Source: CAMCXT01 sp040403315 (GTDB lineage Bacteria > Bacteroidota > Bacteroidia > M30B66). Taken from it: a stretch of DNA of 64,000 bases. The DNA lies in assembly GCA_040403315.1 (NCBI GenBank), contig JBBAKX010000004.1, forward strand, positions 1 to 64,000, written 5' to 3'. Below, in pieces: positions 36,219 to 45,710 of this stretch. A model generated the notes under the pieces. That model was not told the origin of the DNA. It did no database searches and saw only the letters and a list, made by a program, of their open reading frames with translations. Position numbers and translations under genes: made by a program. The stretch's first letter is position 1. Every line of letters begins with the position of its first letter.

Positions 36219-37037
36219 TTACGCTTTTTTAGCTTGGTAAGCCTCGATGCCTTTGCGCACACTGCCAGTTTCGAGCAACAATTCGCGGGCGATATCCTCA
36301 ACAATATCAAGGGCTTTCATGAGCATTTTCGTTCCGCGATCGACCAGTTTGTGGTTGGTGAGTTGCATGTCGATCATTTTGTTGCCTTTTACACGGCCCA
36401 AACGGATCATTACCGAGGTACTTAGCATGTTCAGCACCAACTTTTGCGCTGTTCCAGCTTTCATCCGGGTGCTGCCGGTTACAAATTCTGGTCCTGTAAC
36501 CACCTCAACGGGGAAATTCACCACTGCTGCCAAAGGACTTCCACCATTGCAAGTAATACAACCAGTGACAATTCCGTTTTTCCCAGCATCGGTTACTCCA
36601 CCAATAACATAAGGTGTAGTTCCAGAAGCAGCAATTCCAACAACAACGTCGTTTGCATTGATATTCCAAGCTTGAAGGTCTTTCCAAGCTTGGTCGAAAT
36701 CGTCTTCGGCAAATTCTACCGCTTTGCGGATGGCAGTGTCGCCACCAGCGATGATTCCGACAACCCGATCGAATTCGATTCCGTAAGTCGGTGGACATTC
36801 CGACGCATCCACTACACCTAAACGCCCAGAAGTTCCAGCACCGATGTAGAACAATCGACCTCCGATTTTCATTTTTTCGGTAACCACTTCAGCCAAGGCA
36901 GTGATTTGTGGAATGGCTTTTTGAACAGTGATGGCTACCGTTTGATCCTCCCGGTTCATATTCACGAGCAGCTCTTCGGTGCTCATTTGATCGAGATGAT
37001 CGTAATTCGAATCGGCTTCTGTGGTGCGTTCTATCAT
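36219..37037 (-). CDS. murQ: N-acetylmuramic acid 6-phosphate etherase
   Basis: 272 residues with a SIS sugar-phosphate fold: IGAGTSGRLGVVDASECPPTYG is diagnostic for MurQ, plus GIAASGTTPYVIGG and TRMKAGTAQKLVLNM. It cleaves the lactyl ether of MurNAc-6-P to give GlcNAc-6-P in cell-wall recycling. Its ATG overlaps the stop of the E1 fusion gene by 4 bases. Confidence 0.96.
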   Translation of the reverse strand: MIERTTEADSNYDHLDQMSTEELLVNMNREDQTVAITVQKAIPQITALAEVVTEKMKIGGRLFYIGAGTSGRLGVVDASECPPTYGIEFDRVVGIIAGGDTAIRKAVEFAEDDFDQAWKDLQAWNINANDVVVGIAASGTTPYVIGGVTDAGKNGIVTGCITCNGGSPLAAVVNFPVEVVTGPEFVTGSTRMKAGTAQKLVLNMLSTSVMIRLGRVKGNKMIDMQLTNHKLVDRGTKMLMKALDIVEDIARELLLETGSVRKGIEAYQAKKA

Positions 37038-39463
37038 TCGTAGAATCCCGGGAAACGGGCAGGATTGTATTTGTTCATCATGGCATAAGCCGTCTCGATC
37101 ATGTCATCCACCGAAGGTTTAGAGAAATAATCACCATCAGAACCGTAGGCTGGGCGGTGTTCTTGTGCTGCTAGAGTTACTGGCTCAGCGTCGAGGTAAC
37201 GGAAACCACCTTGCACTTCTAAAATTTGCTGAAGGATGAAAGCACTGGCTCCACCTGGAACATCTTCATCGACAACGAGCAACTTGCCTGTTTTCTTAAT
37301 AGACTCAACAATGGCGTGGTGACGATCGAATGGAAGCAACGTTTGAACGTCGATTATCTCCACCGAAACACCATGTTGTTCGAGTTGTATTGCGGCATCT
37401 AGAGCAATTCTACAGCAAGAACCGTAAGTTACCAAAGTAAGATCTGAACCTTCGCGAAGGATCTCTGGAATACCAAGTTCAACGCGGAATTCACCCATAT
37501 TTTGTGGACGAGGTTCTTTGGTTCTGTAGCCATTGAGTGGCTCGATGACCAAAGCTGGATCGTCGGATGCAAGTAGCGTATTGTAGAAACCTGCTGCTTG
37601 TGTCATGTTGCGCGGCACGCACACGTAAATTCCTCGGATAGCATTGATAATCATGCCCATAGGTGATCCTGAGTGCCAAACACCTTCGAGTCGGTGGCCA
37701 CGTGTTGAAATGATCAGTGGAGCTTTCTGCTTTCCTTTTGTTCTGTAGCGCAACGTTGCTAAATCGTCGCTCATGATTTGGATTGCATAGAGCAAATAAT
37801 CGAGATACTGAATTTCTGCAATAGGTCGTAAACCACGCATTGCTAGCCCGATACCTTGTCCAACGATAGTTGCCTCACGAATTCCGGTATCACTTACACG
37901 GATTTCTCCATATTTCTTCTGCATTCCCTCGAGGGTCTGGTTAACACCGCCGATGTTTCCGGCATCTTCACCAAAAACGAGGAATAGAGGATTGGTTTCA
38001 AGGATTTTATCGTAGTTATCGCGAAGGATTTCTCTGCCATCTACTTGAGCAGCAGTTTCATCGTACACTGCAGGAACAGATTTAACGGCAAGTGCAGAGC
38101 CATCACCTTCGTTGTAGAGCCAAGATGAATATTTTTCGCGGCTATCAGTGTGGGTATTTTGAACCCATTGGATGAGCTGATTTCTTGAGGAATTACCTTG
38201 CATTTGGCAGGTTAATCGCAATGCCTTTCGCGCAATTTCAATCACGTCTCTGCGGAGCGGTTCTTTGTTTTTCTCCAGTGATGAAGCAAGTTGGATAAGT
38301 TCTTCAATCCCGCTTGCGGTTGCCAATTCATGAATGACTGGAACAGCTTGCGACTGAAGTGCTTTAATGTCAGTTTGGAAGGCATCCCAAGCAGCGCGGC
38401 GTTCTTCTTTGACAAAGTTTTTTGCGTTGGTTTCGATTTGATCGAGCTCTTCAGCTGTTGCGATGGCACTTTCGGAGATCCATTCACGCATTTTGCGGAT
38501 ACAATCGAATTCGGTTTCCCAAGTAAGGCGCTCTTTCGATTTGTAACGTTCGTGCGAACCAGAAGTGGAGTGACCTTGTGGTTGGGTAATTTCTTGGATG
38601 TGAAAAAGAACAGGCTTGTGTTCGGAGCGGCATTGAGCAACACCTTGTTCGTACATTTCAACGAGACTAGGATAGTCCCAACCTTTTCCGTTGAAAATCA
38701 GAATTCCATTTCCTTCGCCGTCTTCACGGAAACCTTCGAGGGCTTTGGAGATGTTTCCTTTGGTGGTTTGGTAGCGCGTTGGAACAGAAATTCCGTATCC
38801 ATCATCCCAAACCGACATGGCAAGAGGCACTTGGAGCACACCGGCTGCATTCATGGCTTCGAAGAACAGGCCTTCGGAAGTACTTGCATCACCAATGGTT
38901 CCAAAAGCGACTTCATTTCCTGCATTGGAGAATTGTGTAAAATCCTTCAGTTCGGGGTTATTGCGATACACTTTGGAAGCATAAGCCAATCCGAGGAGAC
39001 GCGGCATTTGTCCGGCTGTAGGGGAAATATCGGCAGATGAGTTCTTCAGTTTTGAGATTTCACGGAATGATCCATCAGGATTTACGGTGGTACTTGCGAA
39101 ATGCCCATTCATGGAGCGACCAGACGACATTGGCTCTGCTTCTTCATCCGCGTGAGCGTATAATTGCGCAAAGAATTGGCGAACCGTCATTAATCCGGTT
39201 GCAAGCATGAAAGTTTGGTCGCGGTAATAGCCACTTCTGAAATCGCCAGGTTTGAAGGCTTTTGCGAGCGCAATTTGAGCGATTTCTTTACCATCGCCGA
39301 AAATGCCGAATTTGGCTTTCCCGGTGAGCACTTCCTTGCGACCCAGAAGACTGGCTTCGCGGCTTTCGCAGGCAATCTGGTAATCATGAAGAACTGTTTG
39401 TTTGAATTCTTCAAAACTGAGTTCCTTTTTCTCTTCGACCTGCGGGAGGGATGGTTTGCTCAT
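37034..39463 (-). CDS. 2-oxoacid dehydrogenase E1, fused alpha and beta subunits
   Basis: 809 residues from ATG 39463 (MSKPSLPQVEEKKEL); an open frame continues 100 codons further up but has no family similarity. The alpha half has SGRSMNGHF, the GDG-type ThDP site FGTIGDASTSEGLFFEAMN and DDGYGIS; the beta half (from about residue 470) has VFGEDAGNIGGVN, DTGIREATIVGQGIGLAM and VVDEDVPGG. E1 of branched-chain or pyruvate type decarboxylates a 2-oxoacid and transfers the acyl group to E2 lipoyl. Such E1 fusions are common in Bacteroidota; substrate not decided. Confidence 0.92.
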   Translation of the reverse strand: MSKPSLPQVEEKKELSFEEFKQTVLHDYQIACESREASLLGRKEVLTGKAKFGIFGDGKEIAQIALAKAFKPGDFRSGYYRDQTFMLATGLMTVRQFFAQLYAHADEEAEPMSSGRSMNGHFASTTVNPDGSFREISKLKNSSADISPTAGQMPRLLGLAYASKVYRNNPELKDFTQFSNAGNEVAFGTIGDASTSEGLFFEAMNAAGVLQVPLAMSVWDDGYGISVPTRYQTTKGNISKALEGFREDGEGNGILIFNGKGWDYPSLVEMYEQGVAQCRSEHKPVLFHIQEITQPQGHSTSGSHERYKSKERLTWETEFDCIRKMREWISESAIATAEELDQIETNAKNFVKEERRAAWDAFQTDIKALQSQAVPVIHELATASGIEELIQLASSLEKNKEPLRRDVIEIARKALRLTCQMQGNSSRNQLIQWVQNTHTDSREKYSSWLYNEGDGSALAVKSVPAVYDETAAQVDGREILRDNYDKILETNPLFLVFGEDAGNIGGVNQTLEGMQKKYGEIRVSDTGIREATIVGQGIGLAMRGLRPIAEIQYLDYLLYAIQIMSDDLATLRYRTKGKQKAPLIISTRGHRLEGVWHSGSPMGMIINAIRGIYVCVPRNMTQAAGFYNTLLASDDPALVIEPLNGYRTKEPRPQNMGEFRVELGIPEILREGSDLTLVTYGSCCRIALDAAIQLEQHGVSVEIIDVQTLLPFDRHHAIVESIKKTGKLLVVDEDVPGGASAFILQQILEVQGGFRYLDAEPVTLAAQEHRPAYGSDGDYFSKPSVDDMIETAYAMMNKYNPARFPGFYE

Positions 39464-39555
39464 TGGAAACGAAATTTCGTGCAAAGATAACAAAGCATGA
39501 TGATCATTTGGCACGCTTGAAATGTTGTTTCGCGGCACAGATAAATGAGAATTAA

Positions 39556-39563
39556 TACCTTTG
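39556..39563 (+). promoter_or_regulatory. -7 box directly before SanA-like gene
   Basis: TACCTTTG ends 3 bases before the chosen ATG at 39567, which would give a nearly leaderless mRNA. The TTG overlapping this box at 39561 is therefore unlikely as a start. Confidence 0.5.
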
Positions 39564-39566
39564 AAC

Positions 39567-40223
39567 ATGCCTTGGAAGAAATTACTTAGAAAGCTGTTTA
39601 TCAGCTCAATGTTACTTTTAGGCCTATTCAGTTGGTTGGCTTGGTGGAGCAATGAGCGGGTGAGGCAAAGTGGTGAATCGATGATTTTTACCAACACCGA
39701 GAGCATGCCTAAGTCGAAGGTTGGTTTGTTGTTGGGCACTAGCAAGTTTGCTAAAGGAGGCAAAAGAAACTTGTTTTTTGCCTATCGAATTGAAGCTGCC
39801 GCAGAGTTGTATAGAACGGGCAAGGTTGATTATTTGCTGGTTTCGGGCGACAATAGAAAAGCCGAGTACAACGAACCCAAAGAGATGCGATTGGCATTGA
39901 TTACCGCTGGAGTGCCTGATTCTGCAATCGTATCAGATTATGCGGGATTTAGAACATTCGATTCGGTGGTTCGGGCAAAGGAAGTATTTGGCCAAACGAG
40001 TATCACAATTATTTCTCAGCAATTTCACTTGGAGCGAGCCTTATTCATTGCCAAACAATCGGAAATTCCAGCGATTGGCTATCAGGCCGAAGGAGTTCCG
40101 GCTGGCTATGCTATAAAAACAGAAATCCGGGAATATTTCGCCCGGATTAAAGCAATCTTAGATGTATTTATCTTAGGAACAAGTCCTAAGTTTCTAGGAG
40201 ATCCCGTAAAAATTGGCCGTTAA
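39567..40223 (+). CDS. SanA/YdcF-family (DUF218) membrane-anchored protein
   Basis: 218 residues: one N-terminal membrane helix (KLFISSMLLLGLFSWLAWW), then a DUF218 domain with LLLGTSKFAKGGKRNLFFAYRI, YLLVSGDNRKAEYNEPKEM and ISQQFHLERALFIAK. This matches SanA (vancomycin-sensitivity protein of envelope barrier function) more than ElyC. Periplasmic domain, biochemical activity unknown. Confidence 0.88.
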   Translation: MPWKKLLRKLFISSMLLLGLFSWLAWWSNERVRQSGESMIFTNTESMPKSKVGLLLGTSKFAKGGKRNLFFAYRIEAAAELYRTGKVDYLLVSGDNRKAEYNEPKEMRLALITAGVPDSAIVSDYAGFRTFDSVVRAKEVFGQTSITIISQQFHLERALFIAKQSEIPAIGYQAEGVPAGYAIKTEIREYFARIKAILDVFILGTSPKFLGDPVKIGR

Positions 40224-40955
40224 TTATTTGCCTCCGAAAACCCTTCTAAGCAGGTTTGTTACTTGAGCAACAGGGTCTTTTCTGATTTTGGCTTCTTCCT
40301 GACCAAGCAGGGTAAACAATCCTTCTAAGGTTTTCTCAGTAATATATCTATCGAGGTCGGGATTTTGTTTTTTAACCCCTGGAATTTTGTTGTATCCTGT
40401 AATAATTGGTTTCCAATATTTAGTGAGTTCAACCTTGTTGATTGCCTTCCTTACGATTGGAGAGAATTTATTGGTGAGCTCGGCGGTAGTTCTACCTTTT
40501 AAATAAGTAGTTGCTGCATTGTCGCCACCACGGAGGATTGAAATTCCATCGGTAATGGTCATTGTTTTGATTGCGTTCACGAATACTGGAGTCGCTTCTT
40601 TGGAAGCCTCTTCAGCGGCGCGATTCATGGTTGTTACGAATTTGTCGACCTGTGAACCCATTCCAATTTGACGGGCTTTGGTTTCAACGACCTTGGCTTC
40701 CTTTGGAAATGGTATTTTTATTAAACTGTTTTTCAGGAATCCGTCACGTTTTGATGCTGTTCCAGAAGCATTTCCACTGCCAATAGTTAATGCTTCTCTT
40801 AGACCTTTAACTACTTCATCGTTTCTTAATCCGCTTCCTTGAGTAGCAGCTGATGCACCTGAATTGATGGCATTTGTAGCTCTGTCGAGAAGATTTTGTG
40901 CTTGGATTGACTGAAAAGCCAATGCGGCTGCGAAAAATAGAACCAGACATTTCAT
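40224..40955 (-). CDS. DUF4197 protein
   Basis: 243 residues with signal peptide (KCLVLFFAAALAFQSIQAQ). The DUF4197 features are visible: LREALTIGSGNA, FLKNSLIKIPFPKEAKVVE, MNRAAEEASKEATPVFVNAIK and RTTAELTNKFSP. Periplasmic, function unknown. The stop codon abuts the opposing SanA-like gene. Confidence 0.9.
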   Translation of the reverse strand: MKCLVLFFAAALAFQSIQAQNLLDRATNAINSGASAATQGSGLRNDEVVKGLREALTIGSGNASGTASKRDGFLKNSLIKIPFPKEAKVVETKARQIGMGSQVDKFVTTMNRAAEEASKEATPVFVNAIKTMTITDGISILRGGDNAATTYLKGRTTAELTNKFSPIVRKAINKVELTKYWKPIITGYNKIPGVKKQNPDLDRYITEKTLEGLFTLLGQEEAKIRKDPVAQVTNLLRRVFGGK

Positions 40956-41040
40956 AATACTTGGATTTTGAAGTTATGCTTTACCCAAAAGGCCTAGCGT
41001 TGTCGAATTGAGCTGATAAAATTCATGCCAAAAATGATCG

Positions 41041-41826
41041 TTAGTGCTTTTCAGCTAGATGTGATTTTCTAGTTCTGTTCTGAGATGCTCTGGTTCTAAG
41101 CAAATTAAGCGTTTCAACCGTGAGTGAGAAGCCCATCGCTATGTAAACATAGTTTTTCAGGTTCACGTGGAAGTTCTCTTCAAAATGAAGTGATTCTAAG
41201 ATCAGCACAAGACCGATGGCCACTAAGAATACCAAGGCGAGCATTTTAATGGTTTGGTATTTATTGATGAAGTCGCTCACGACACCGGAGAACGCGATCA
41301 TAATGATTATCGCAATAACCACTGCAAGAATCATGATCACAAGATTCGATGAGATGGCGACAGCAGTGAGAATAGAATCGAATGAGAAAACGATATCGAG
41401 CAATACAATTTGAACTATTGCTCTGGTGAAACCAAGTCCAGTTACTGAAGAATCGCTGCCGTGATCGTCATGGGTAATTTTCTCAACAATTTCCATGATG
41501 GTTTTTATGGTAAGAAATGTACCACCAGCGAAAAGGATGATGTCTCTTCCTGAGGCCCCGAATTCACCAATATAAAAAAGTGCTTCTTTAAGTCCCGCGA
41601 TCCATGAAATTACAGATAGCAGCATGATTCTAAAGATGAGTGCTAAACTCAAACCGATCATTCTTGCACGTTTCTGAGAGTGCTTTGGAAGCTTGCCGGC
41701 TACGATTGAAATGAAGATGATATTATCGATGCCGAGAACGATTTCAAGTACACTCAACGATAGTAAGGTAATAAGGCCTTCAACTGTAAATAAACCAGCC
41801 CAGGCTGTAGGATCAAAAAAGCCCAT
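41041..41826 (-). CDS. TerC-family integral membrane protein
   Basis: 261 residues with about seven membrane helices and the family signatures LSVLEIVLGIDNIIFISI and LLDIVFSFDSILTAVA, each with the conserved Asp. TerC proteins are implicated in metal (Mn/Te) homeostasis, often by metal export at membrane enzymes. Single gene, divergent from the symporter. Confidence 0.92.
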   Translation of the reverse strand: MGFFDPTAWAGLFTVEGLITLLSLSVLEIVLGIDNIIFISIVAGKLPKHSQKRARMIGLSLALIFRIMLLSVISWIAGLKEALFYIGEFGASGRDIILFAGGTFLTIKTIMEIVEKITHDDHGSDSSVTGLGFTRAIVQIVLLDIVFSFDSILTAVAISSNLVIMILAVVIAIIIMIAFSGVVSDFINKYQTIKMLALVFLVAIGLVLILESLHFEENFHVNLKNYVYIAMGFSLTVETLNLLRTRASQNRTRKSHLAEKH

Positions 41827-41895
41827 GTGTATTTTATAATGAGGTGCAAAACTATTGAAAACCGTCGACTAAATTTCTGAGGGATGAAAAATGTT

Positions 41896-41903
41896 TAGTT
41901 TTG
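41896..41903 (+). promoter_or_regulatory. -7 box of the symporter gene
   Basis: TAGTTTTG matches TAnnTTTG. It overlaps the upstream in-frame ATG at 41891, so the ATG at 41921 is the better start. Confidence 0.55.
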
Positions 41904-41920
41904 CCCGTAAACGTGAAGCA

Positions 41921-43276
41921 ATGAGCAAAAAATCGATCTTTTATCTGACCCTAATCCTTGGAACAATCGCAGTATTGACCACTTTGGTGCAGGCAATTGA
42001 TCACACGCTTGTGCCCTCAATTGTTGGGAAAGTAGTTAGATGGGTGGCCTTGCTTTCGGCTGTTTGGTATGTTGCCGGCAAGAAATCGCTCACCTATTGG
42101 ATACTGCTTTTTATGGCATTAGGCATCGAAACTGGGCATGATTTCCCGACCATCGCCGAGCCTTTAAAAGTGTTGAGTGATATTTTCTTGCGGTTGATTA
42201 AAACCATCATTGCACCATTGCTTTTTGCAACATTGGTGGTTGGAATTGCTGGTCACTCGAGCTTGAAGCAAGTTGGAAGAATGGGCTTGAAGGCCATAAT
42301 TTATTTTGAATTGGTTACCACAGTTGCCTTGTTTATTGGTTTGGCAGCGATTAATTTAAGTCAAGCCGGTGTTGGAACGAACCTCAACGCTGGAGAAAAG
42401 GAGTCGAAAAAAGCTGCCGTTTTGCTCGAACAGAAGCAAAGTCACGATGTGATTTTGGATATTTTTCCTGAAAACATTGCAAAATCGGTAGCTACCAATC
42501 AAATTCTACAAATTGTTGTTTTCAGCATTTTGTTTGGAATTGGCTTGGCGATGATCAAAAACGAGGAAAAGAAACGTCCGATGTTGGCATTTGCAGAAAG
42601 CTTGTCGGAAGTGATGTTTAAGTTTACCAATATCGTGATGTATTTCGCTCCGTTGGCAGTTGGTGGAGCTATCGCATATTCTGTTGCAACGATGGGTTTG
42701 AGCAATTTGAAGAGCCTAGTTTATTTGGTCTTGACACTTTACGGCGCATTGGTGGTTTTCATATTATTCGTGTTGGTGCCAATTGGTTTTTTGGTGAAGC
42801 TTCCGTTCAAGAAATTCCTTGAGGCGATATCGGAACCCGTTTCTATTGCATTCTCAACTGCTAGTTCAGAAGCAGCACTTCCTAAGGCCATGGAAAATTT
42901 AGAAAAAATGGGGATTCCGAGAAAAGTTGTTGCCTTTGTGCTTCCTACTGGATACAGCTTCAATCTTGATGGAACAACCCTTTACCTTTCATTAGCATCT
43001 GTATTTGTTGCCCAAGCTTGTGGAGTGGATCTTTCATTGTCGCAGCAAATTCAGATGTGCTTGATCTTGATGCTCACTTCGAAAGGTGTTGCTGGCATCC
43101 GCGGAGCGTCGTTTTTAATTTTGGTAAGCACCGTGGCCTCTCTTGGATTGGAGCCAGAAAAGGCATTTGCCATTTTGGCGATAGATGCTGTGATGGATAT
43201 GGGCAGAACCACTGTGAATGTGCTAGGGAATTGTTTAGCTACCTATGTTGTAGCCAAATGGGAGAACGAGATTTAG
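41921..43276 (+). CDS. dicarboxylate/amino acid:cation symporter (DAACS)
   Basis: 451 residues, glutamate/aspartate-type symporter. Typical segments: LRLIKTIIAPLLFATLVVGIAG, the serine-rich loop ISIAFSTASSEAALPKAMENLE, then GYSFNLDGTTLYLSLASVF, and a final helix with MGRTTVNVLGNCLA. Inner membrane, Na+ or H+ driven uptake of acidic amino acids or C4-dicarboxylates. Start from the -7 box position. Confidence 0.94.
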   Translation: MSKKSIFYLTLILGTIAVLTTLVQAIDHTLVPSIVGKVVRWVALLSAVWYVAGKKSLTYWILLFMALGIETGHDFPTIAEPLKVLSDIFLRLIKTIIAPLLFATLVVGIAGHSSLKQVGRMGLKAIIYFELVTTVALFIGLAAINLSQAGVGTNLNAGEKESKKAAVLLEQKQSHDVILDIFPENIAKSVATNQILQIVVFSILFGIGLAMIKNEEKKRPMLAFAESLSEVMFKFTNIVMYFAPLAVGGAIAYSVATMGLSNLKSLVYLVLTLYGALVVFILFVLVPIGFLVKLPFKKFLEAISEPVSIAFSTASSEAALPKAMENLEKMGIPRKVVAFVLPTGYSFNLDGTTLYLSLASVFVAQACGVDLSLSQQIQMCLILMLTSKGVAGIRGASFLILVSTVASLGLEPEKAFAILAIDAVMDMGRTTVNVLGNCLATYVVAKWENEI

Positions 43277-43340
43277 TTTGTTAACAACCCTTGTGTAAGG
43301 ATTCGGAAATTAGTTGCACAGTTAGAATAGTTCGAAATTG

Positions 43341-43348
43341 TACATTTG
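43341..43348 (+). promoter_or_regulatory. -7 box of the M43 protease gene
   Basis: TACATTTG, 22 bases before the ATG at 43371. A TTG at 43314-43316 is 24 bases upstream, slightly longer than ideal. Confidence 0.5.
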
Positions 43349-43370
43349 CCACGCATATCACAAAAGGGAA

Positions 43371-45686
43371 ATGAAACATTTTTTTACACTAATTGCCTCT
43401 TTGGCTTTTACACTCGGGGCTTTAGCTCAAAATACATCGCATAGCTGCGGAACCATGGAGGTGCATGAACATCTCATGAACACCAATCCAGAATATGCAC
43501 AACGCAGAAATGTGGTTGCTCAGCATACAAGGAATTATGAAGAAGTTGGCGTTTTAAATGATGCGCAGCGAGTTGTTTACACTATTCCTGTTGTGTTTCA
43601 TGTAGTGTATCAAAATGCGACTGAGAACATTTCAGATGCTCAATTGCTTTCTCAAATTGATGTTTTGAATGATGACTTCAGACGTTTGAATGCGAATTTC
43701 AGTCAGACGCCCGCAGCCTTTCAAGGTGTTGCTGCCGACTTTGAAATTGAGTTTTGTTTGGCAACTGTCGATCCGAATGGCGCTGTAACCACTGGTATTA
43801 CGAGAACACAAACCACGGTTGCTTCCTTTGGAACAAATGACAATGTAAAATTCAACAGCTCAGGTGGAAAAAACGCATGGCCATCCGACGAATACCTGAA
43901 TTTTTGGGTAGCCGATTTGGGAAATAGTTTGTTGGGATACGCTCAGTTTCCTGGTGGACCAGCAAATACTGATGGGGTTGTTTGTACGTACACATCTGTT
44001 GGTAGACCGCCAGCCAATCCATTCAACAATTCGTTTAACTTAGGTAGAACAGCTACCCACGAGATCGGACATTGGATTAACCTCTACCACATTTGGGGGA
44101 ATGAAGATTCTGGTTGTGGAAACACGCCTGGATCATCTGGAACTGACGAAGTTTCTGATACTCCGGTGCAGGATGATGCTACATCTGGATGCCCGAATTT
44201 CCCTTCTATTTCATGCAGCAATGGTCCAAACGGCGATATGTTCATGAATTACATGGATTACATGGATGATGATTGCGCTACGATGTTTACGAACGGACAA
44301 AAGACAAGATCGCGTGCGCTGTTTGTTGTAGGCGGTGAGCGTTACTCTCTTTTATCGGCAAATGTTTGTACAAGCGCACCTCCAACACCTGGAAATGCTT
44401 GTTCTGATACGCTTCGATTCCCATTGTCGGGAACTGAAGTTGTTTATGGTGATGCAACAGTAGGCTATGTAGCTGGAACAAACACCTATCTCGATCTAGA
44501 GAAGGCTGAAAAATTCACAGCAGTAGCTCCATATGTTCGTGTAAAAGGAGGCTTTTTTAAATTCTCAGTGGCTAATGCGAATGGAGTAGCAAACCACAAT
44601 GTTACTTTCAAACTTTACGACAACGATGGAGCTGGCGGCTTGCCGGGAACTGTTTTAGCAACTACCTCATTACCGCTAAGTACAATTTCGGCAAACGTAA
44701 CTGCTGATGCTTATACTCAGGTAACTTTTGCAACACCTGTGACGGTATCAGGTGATTTCTATTTAAGTTACACAGTTAGTCCAGAAACATCTGTTGAAAT
44801 TTCTCTGTATACTAATACAAATGGTGATGTAACAACCAACACTGCATATGAATTATTCGAAGATGGATCTTGGCATGCCTACACTGAGGAGCCTGCAAGT
44901 TGGGGCTTAACTTTGAACCATGCTGTTTCAGCTTGGATGGAAACAATTCCACCAACTGCATCATTTAGTGTGAACGACAATACGGTTTGCGCTGGTACTG
45001 CTGTAAACTATACCTCAACAACGACTAACTCTACAGCTCTTCAATGGTCATTCCCGGGAGGTAGCCCATCAACAAGTACACAAGCGAATCCAACGGTAAC
45101 CTACAATTCGGCTGGATCATACAATGCAACTTTGATTGCTACGGGTAGTTGCGCCAATCAAACTGTTACACAAGCCCAGAACAACTTCGTAACGGTGAGT
45201 GCTCAACCTGGTATTCCACAAATTACCAATAACAATGGCACGTTAAGCCTTGGAAGCGTGAGTGGTTCGGTGCAATGGTTTGTAAACAATGTGGCCATTA
45301 GCGGTGCGAATGGTGTGACACATTTTCCAACTGTAGTTGGAAATTATACTGCCACTGTAACCTTTAACGGCTGTTCTGCAACTTCATCAGCTTTCCCTGT
45401 TTCATCTGTTGGTATTTTCAATGTTGGAACTCAACAAACTTTGATCTTCCCTAATCCAGCTAATGATTTCTTCATCATTCAGCCGGGCATCCAAACTTTG
45501 TCGGAAACCTACACAGTTATTGTAACTGACCTTAGTGGAAAAGAAGTAATGAGAAAATCATTCAACAATGTAACTGCTGGAAGTTCAATTGAAATTCCAA
45601 CTTCGAATTTGGCTGTGGGCATGTACCAATTGGTGATGATCAACAACAATGAAAAACAAGTAGCAAAGATTGCCGTTTCTAGATAA
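43371..45686 (+). CDS. secreted M43 (pappalysin-type) metalloprotease with T9SS sorting domain
   Basis: 771 residues. Order: signal peptide (KHFFTLIASLAFTLGALAQ), M43 protease domain with zinc site HEIGHWINLYHIWG (HExxHxxxxxH) and the Met-turn MNYMDYMDDDCATMFT, a middle beta domain, a PKD-like domain (WSFPGGSPSTST, YNSAGSYNATLIATG) and a type-A T9SS sorting domain (IFPNPANDFF, LAVGMYQLVMI, KIAVSR). An extracellular protease, probably for nutrient acquisition. Start at ATG 43371; 11 codons upstream are open but lie over the promoter. Confidence 0.93.
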   Translation: MKHFFTLIASLAFTLGALAQNTSHSCGTMEVHEHLMNTNPEYAQRRNVVAQHTRNYEEVGVLNDAQRVVYTIPVVFHVVYQNATENISDAQLLSQIDVLNDDFRRLNANFSQTPAAFQGVAADFEIEFCLATVDPNGAVTTGITRTQTTVASFGTNDNVKFNSSGGKNAWPSDEYLNFWVADLGNSLLGYAQFPGGPANTDGVVCTYTSVGRPPANPFNNSFNLGRTATHEIGHWINLYHIWGNEDSGCGNTPGSSGTDEVSDTPVQDDATSGCPNFPSISCSNGPNGDMFMNYMDYMDDDCATMFTNGQKTRSRALFVVGGERYSLLSANVCTSAPPTPGNACSDTLRFPLSGTEVVYGDATVGYVAGTNTYLDLEKAEKFTAVAPYVRVKGGFFKFSVANANGVANHNVTFKLYDNDGAGGLPGTVLATTSLPLSTISANVTADAYTQVTFATPVTVSGDFYLSYTVSPETSVEISLYTNTNGDVTTNTAYELFEDGSWHAYTEEPASWGLTLNHAVSAWMETIPPTASFSVNDNTVCAGTAVNYTSTTTNSTALQWSFPGGSPSTSTQANPTVTYNSAGSYNATLIATGSCANQTVTQAQNNFVTVSAQPGIPQITNNNGTLSLGSVSGSVQWFVNNVAISGANGVTHFPTVVGNYTATVTFNGCSATSSAFPVSSVGIFNVGTQQTLIFPNPANDFFIIQPGIQTLSETYTVIVTDLSGKEVMRKSFNNVTAGSSIEIPTSNLAVGMYQLVMINNNEKQVAKIAVSR

Positions 45687-45710
45687 CAGGAACTTCATTT
45701 GCAAATACAT

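Noticed and set aside
38291..39040. 249-codon frame antisense to the E1 fusion
   Set aside because: Lies entirely opposite a well-conserved enzyme; typical mirror frame.
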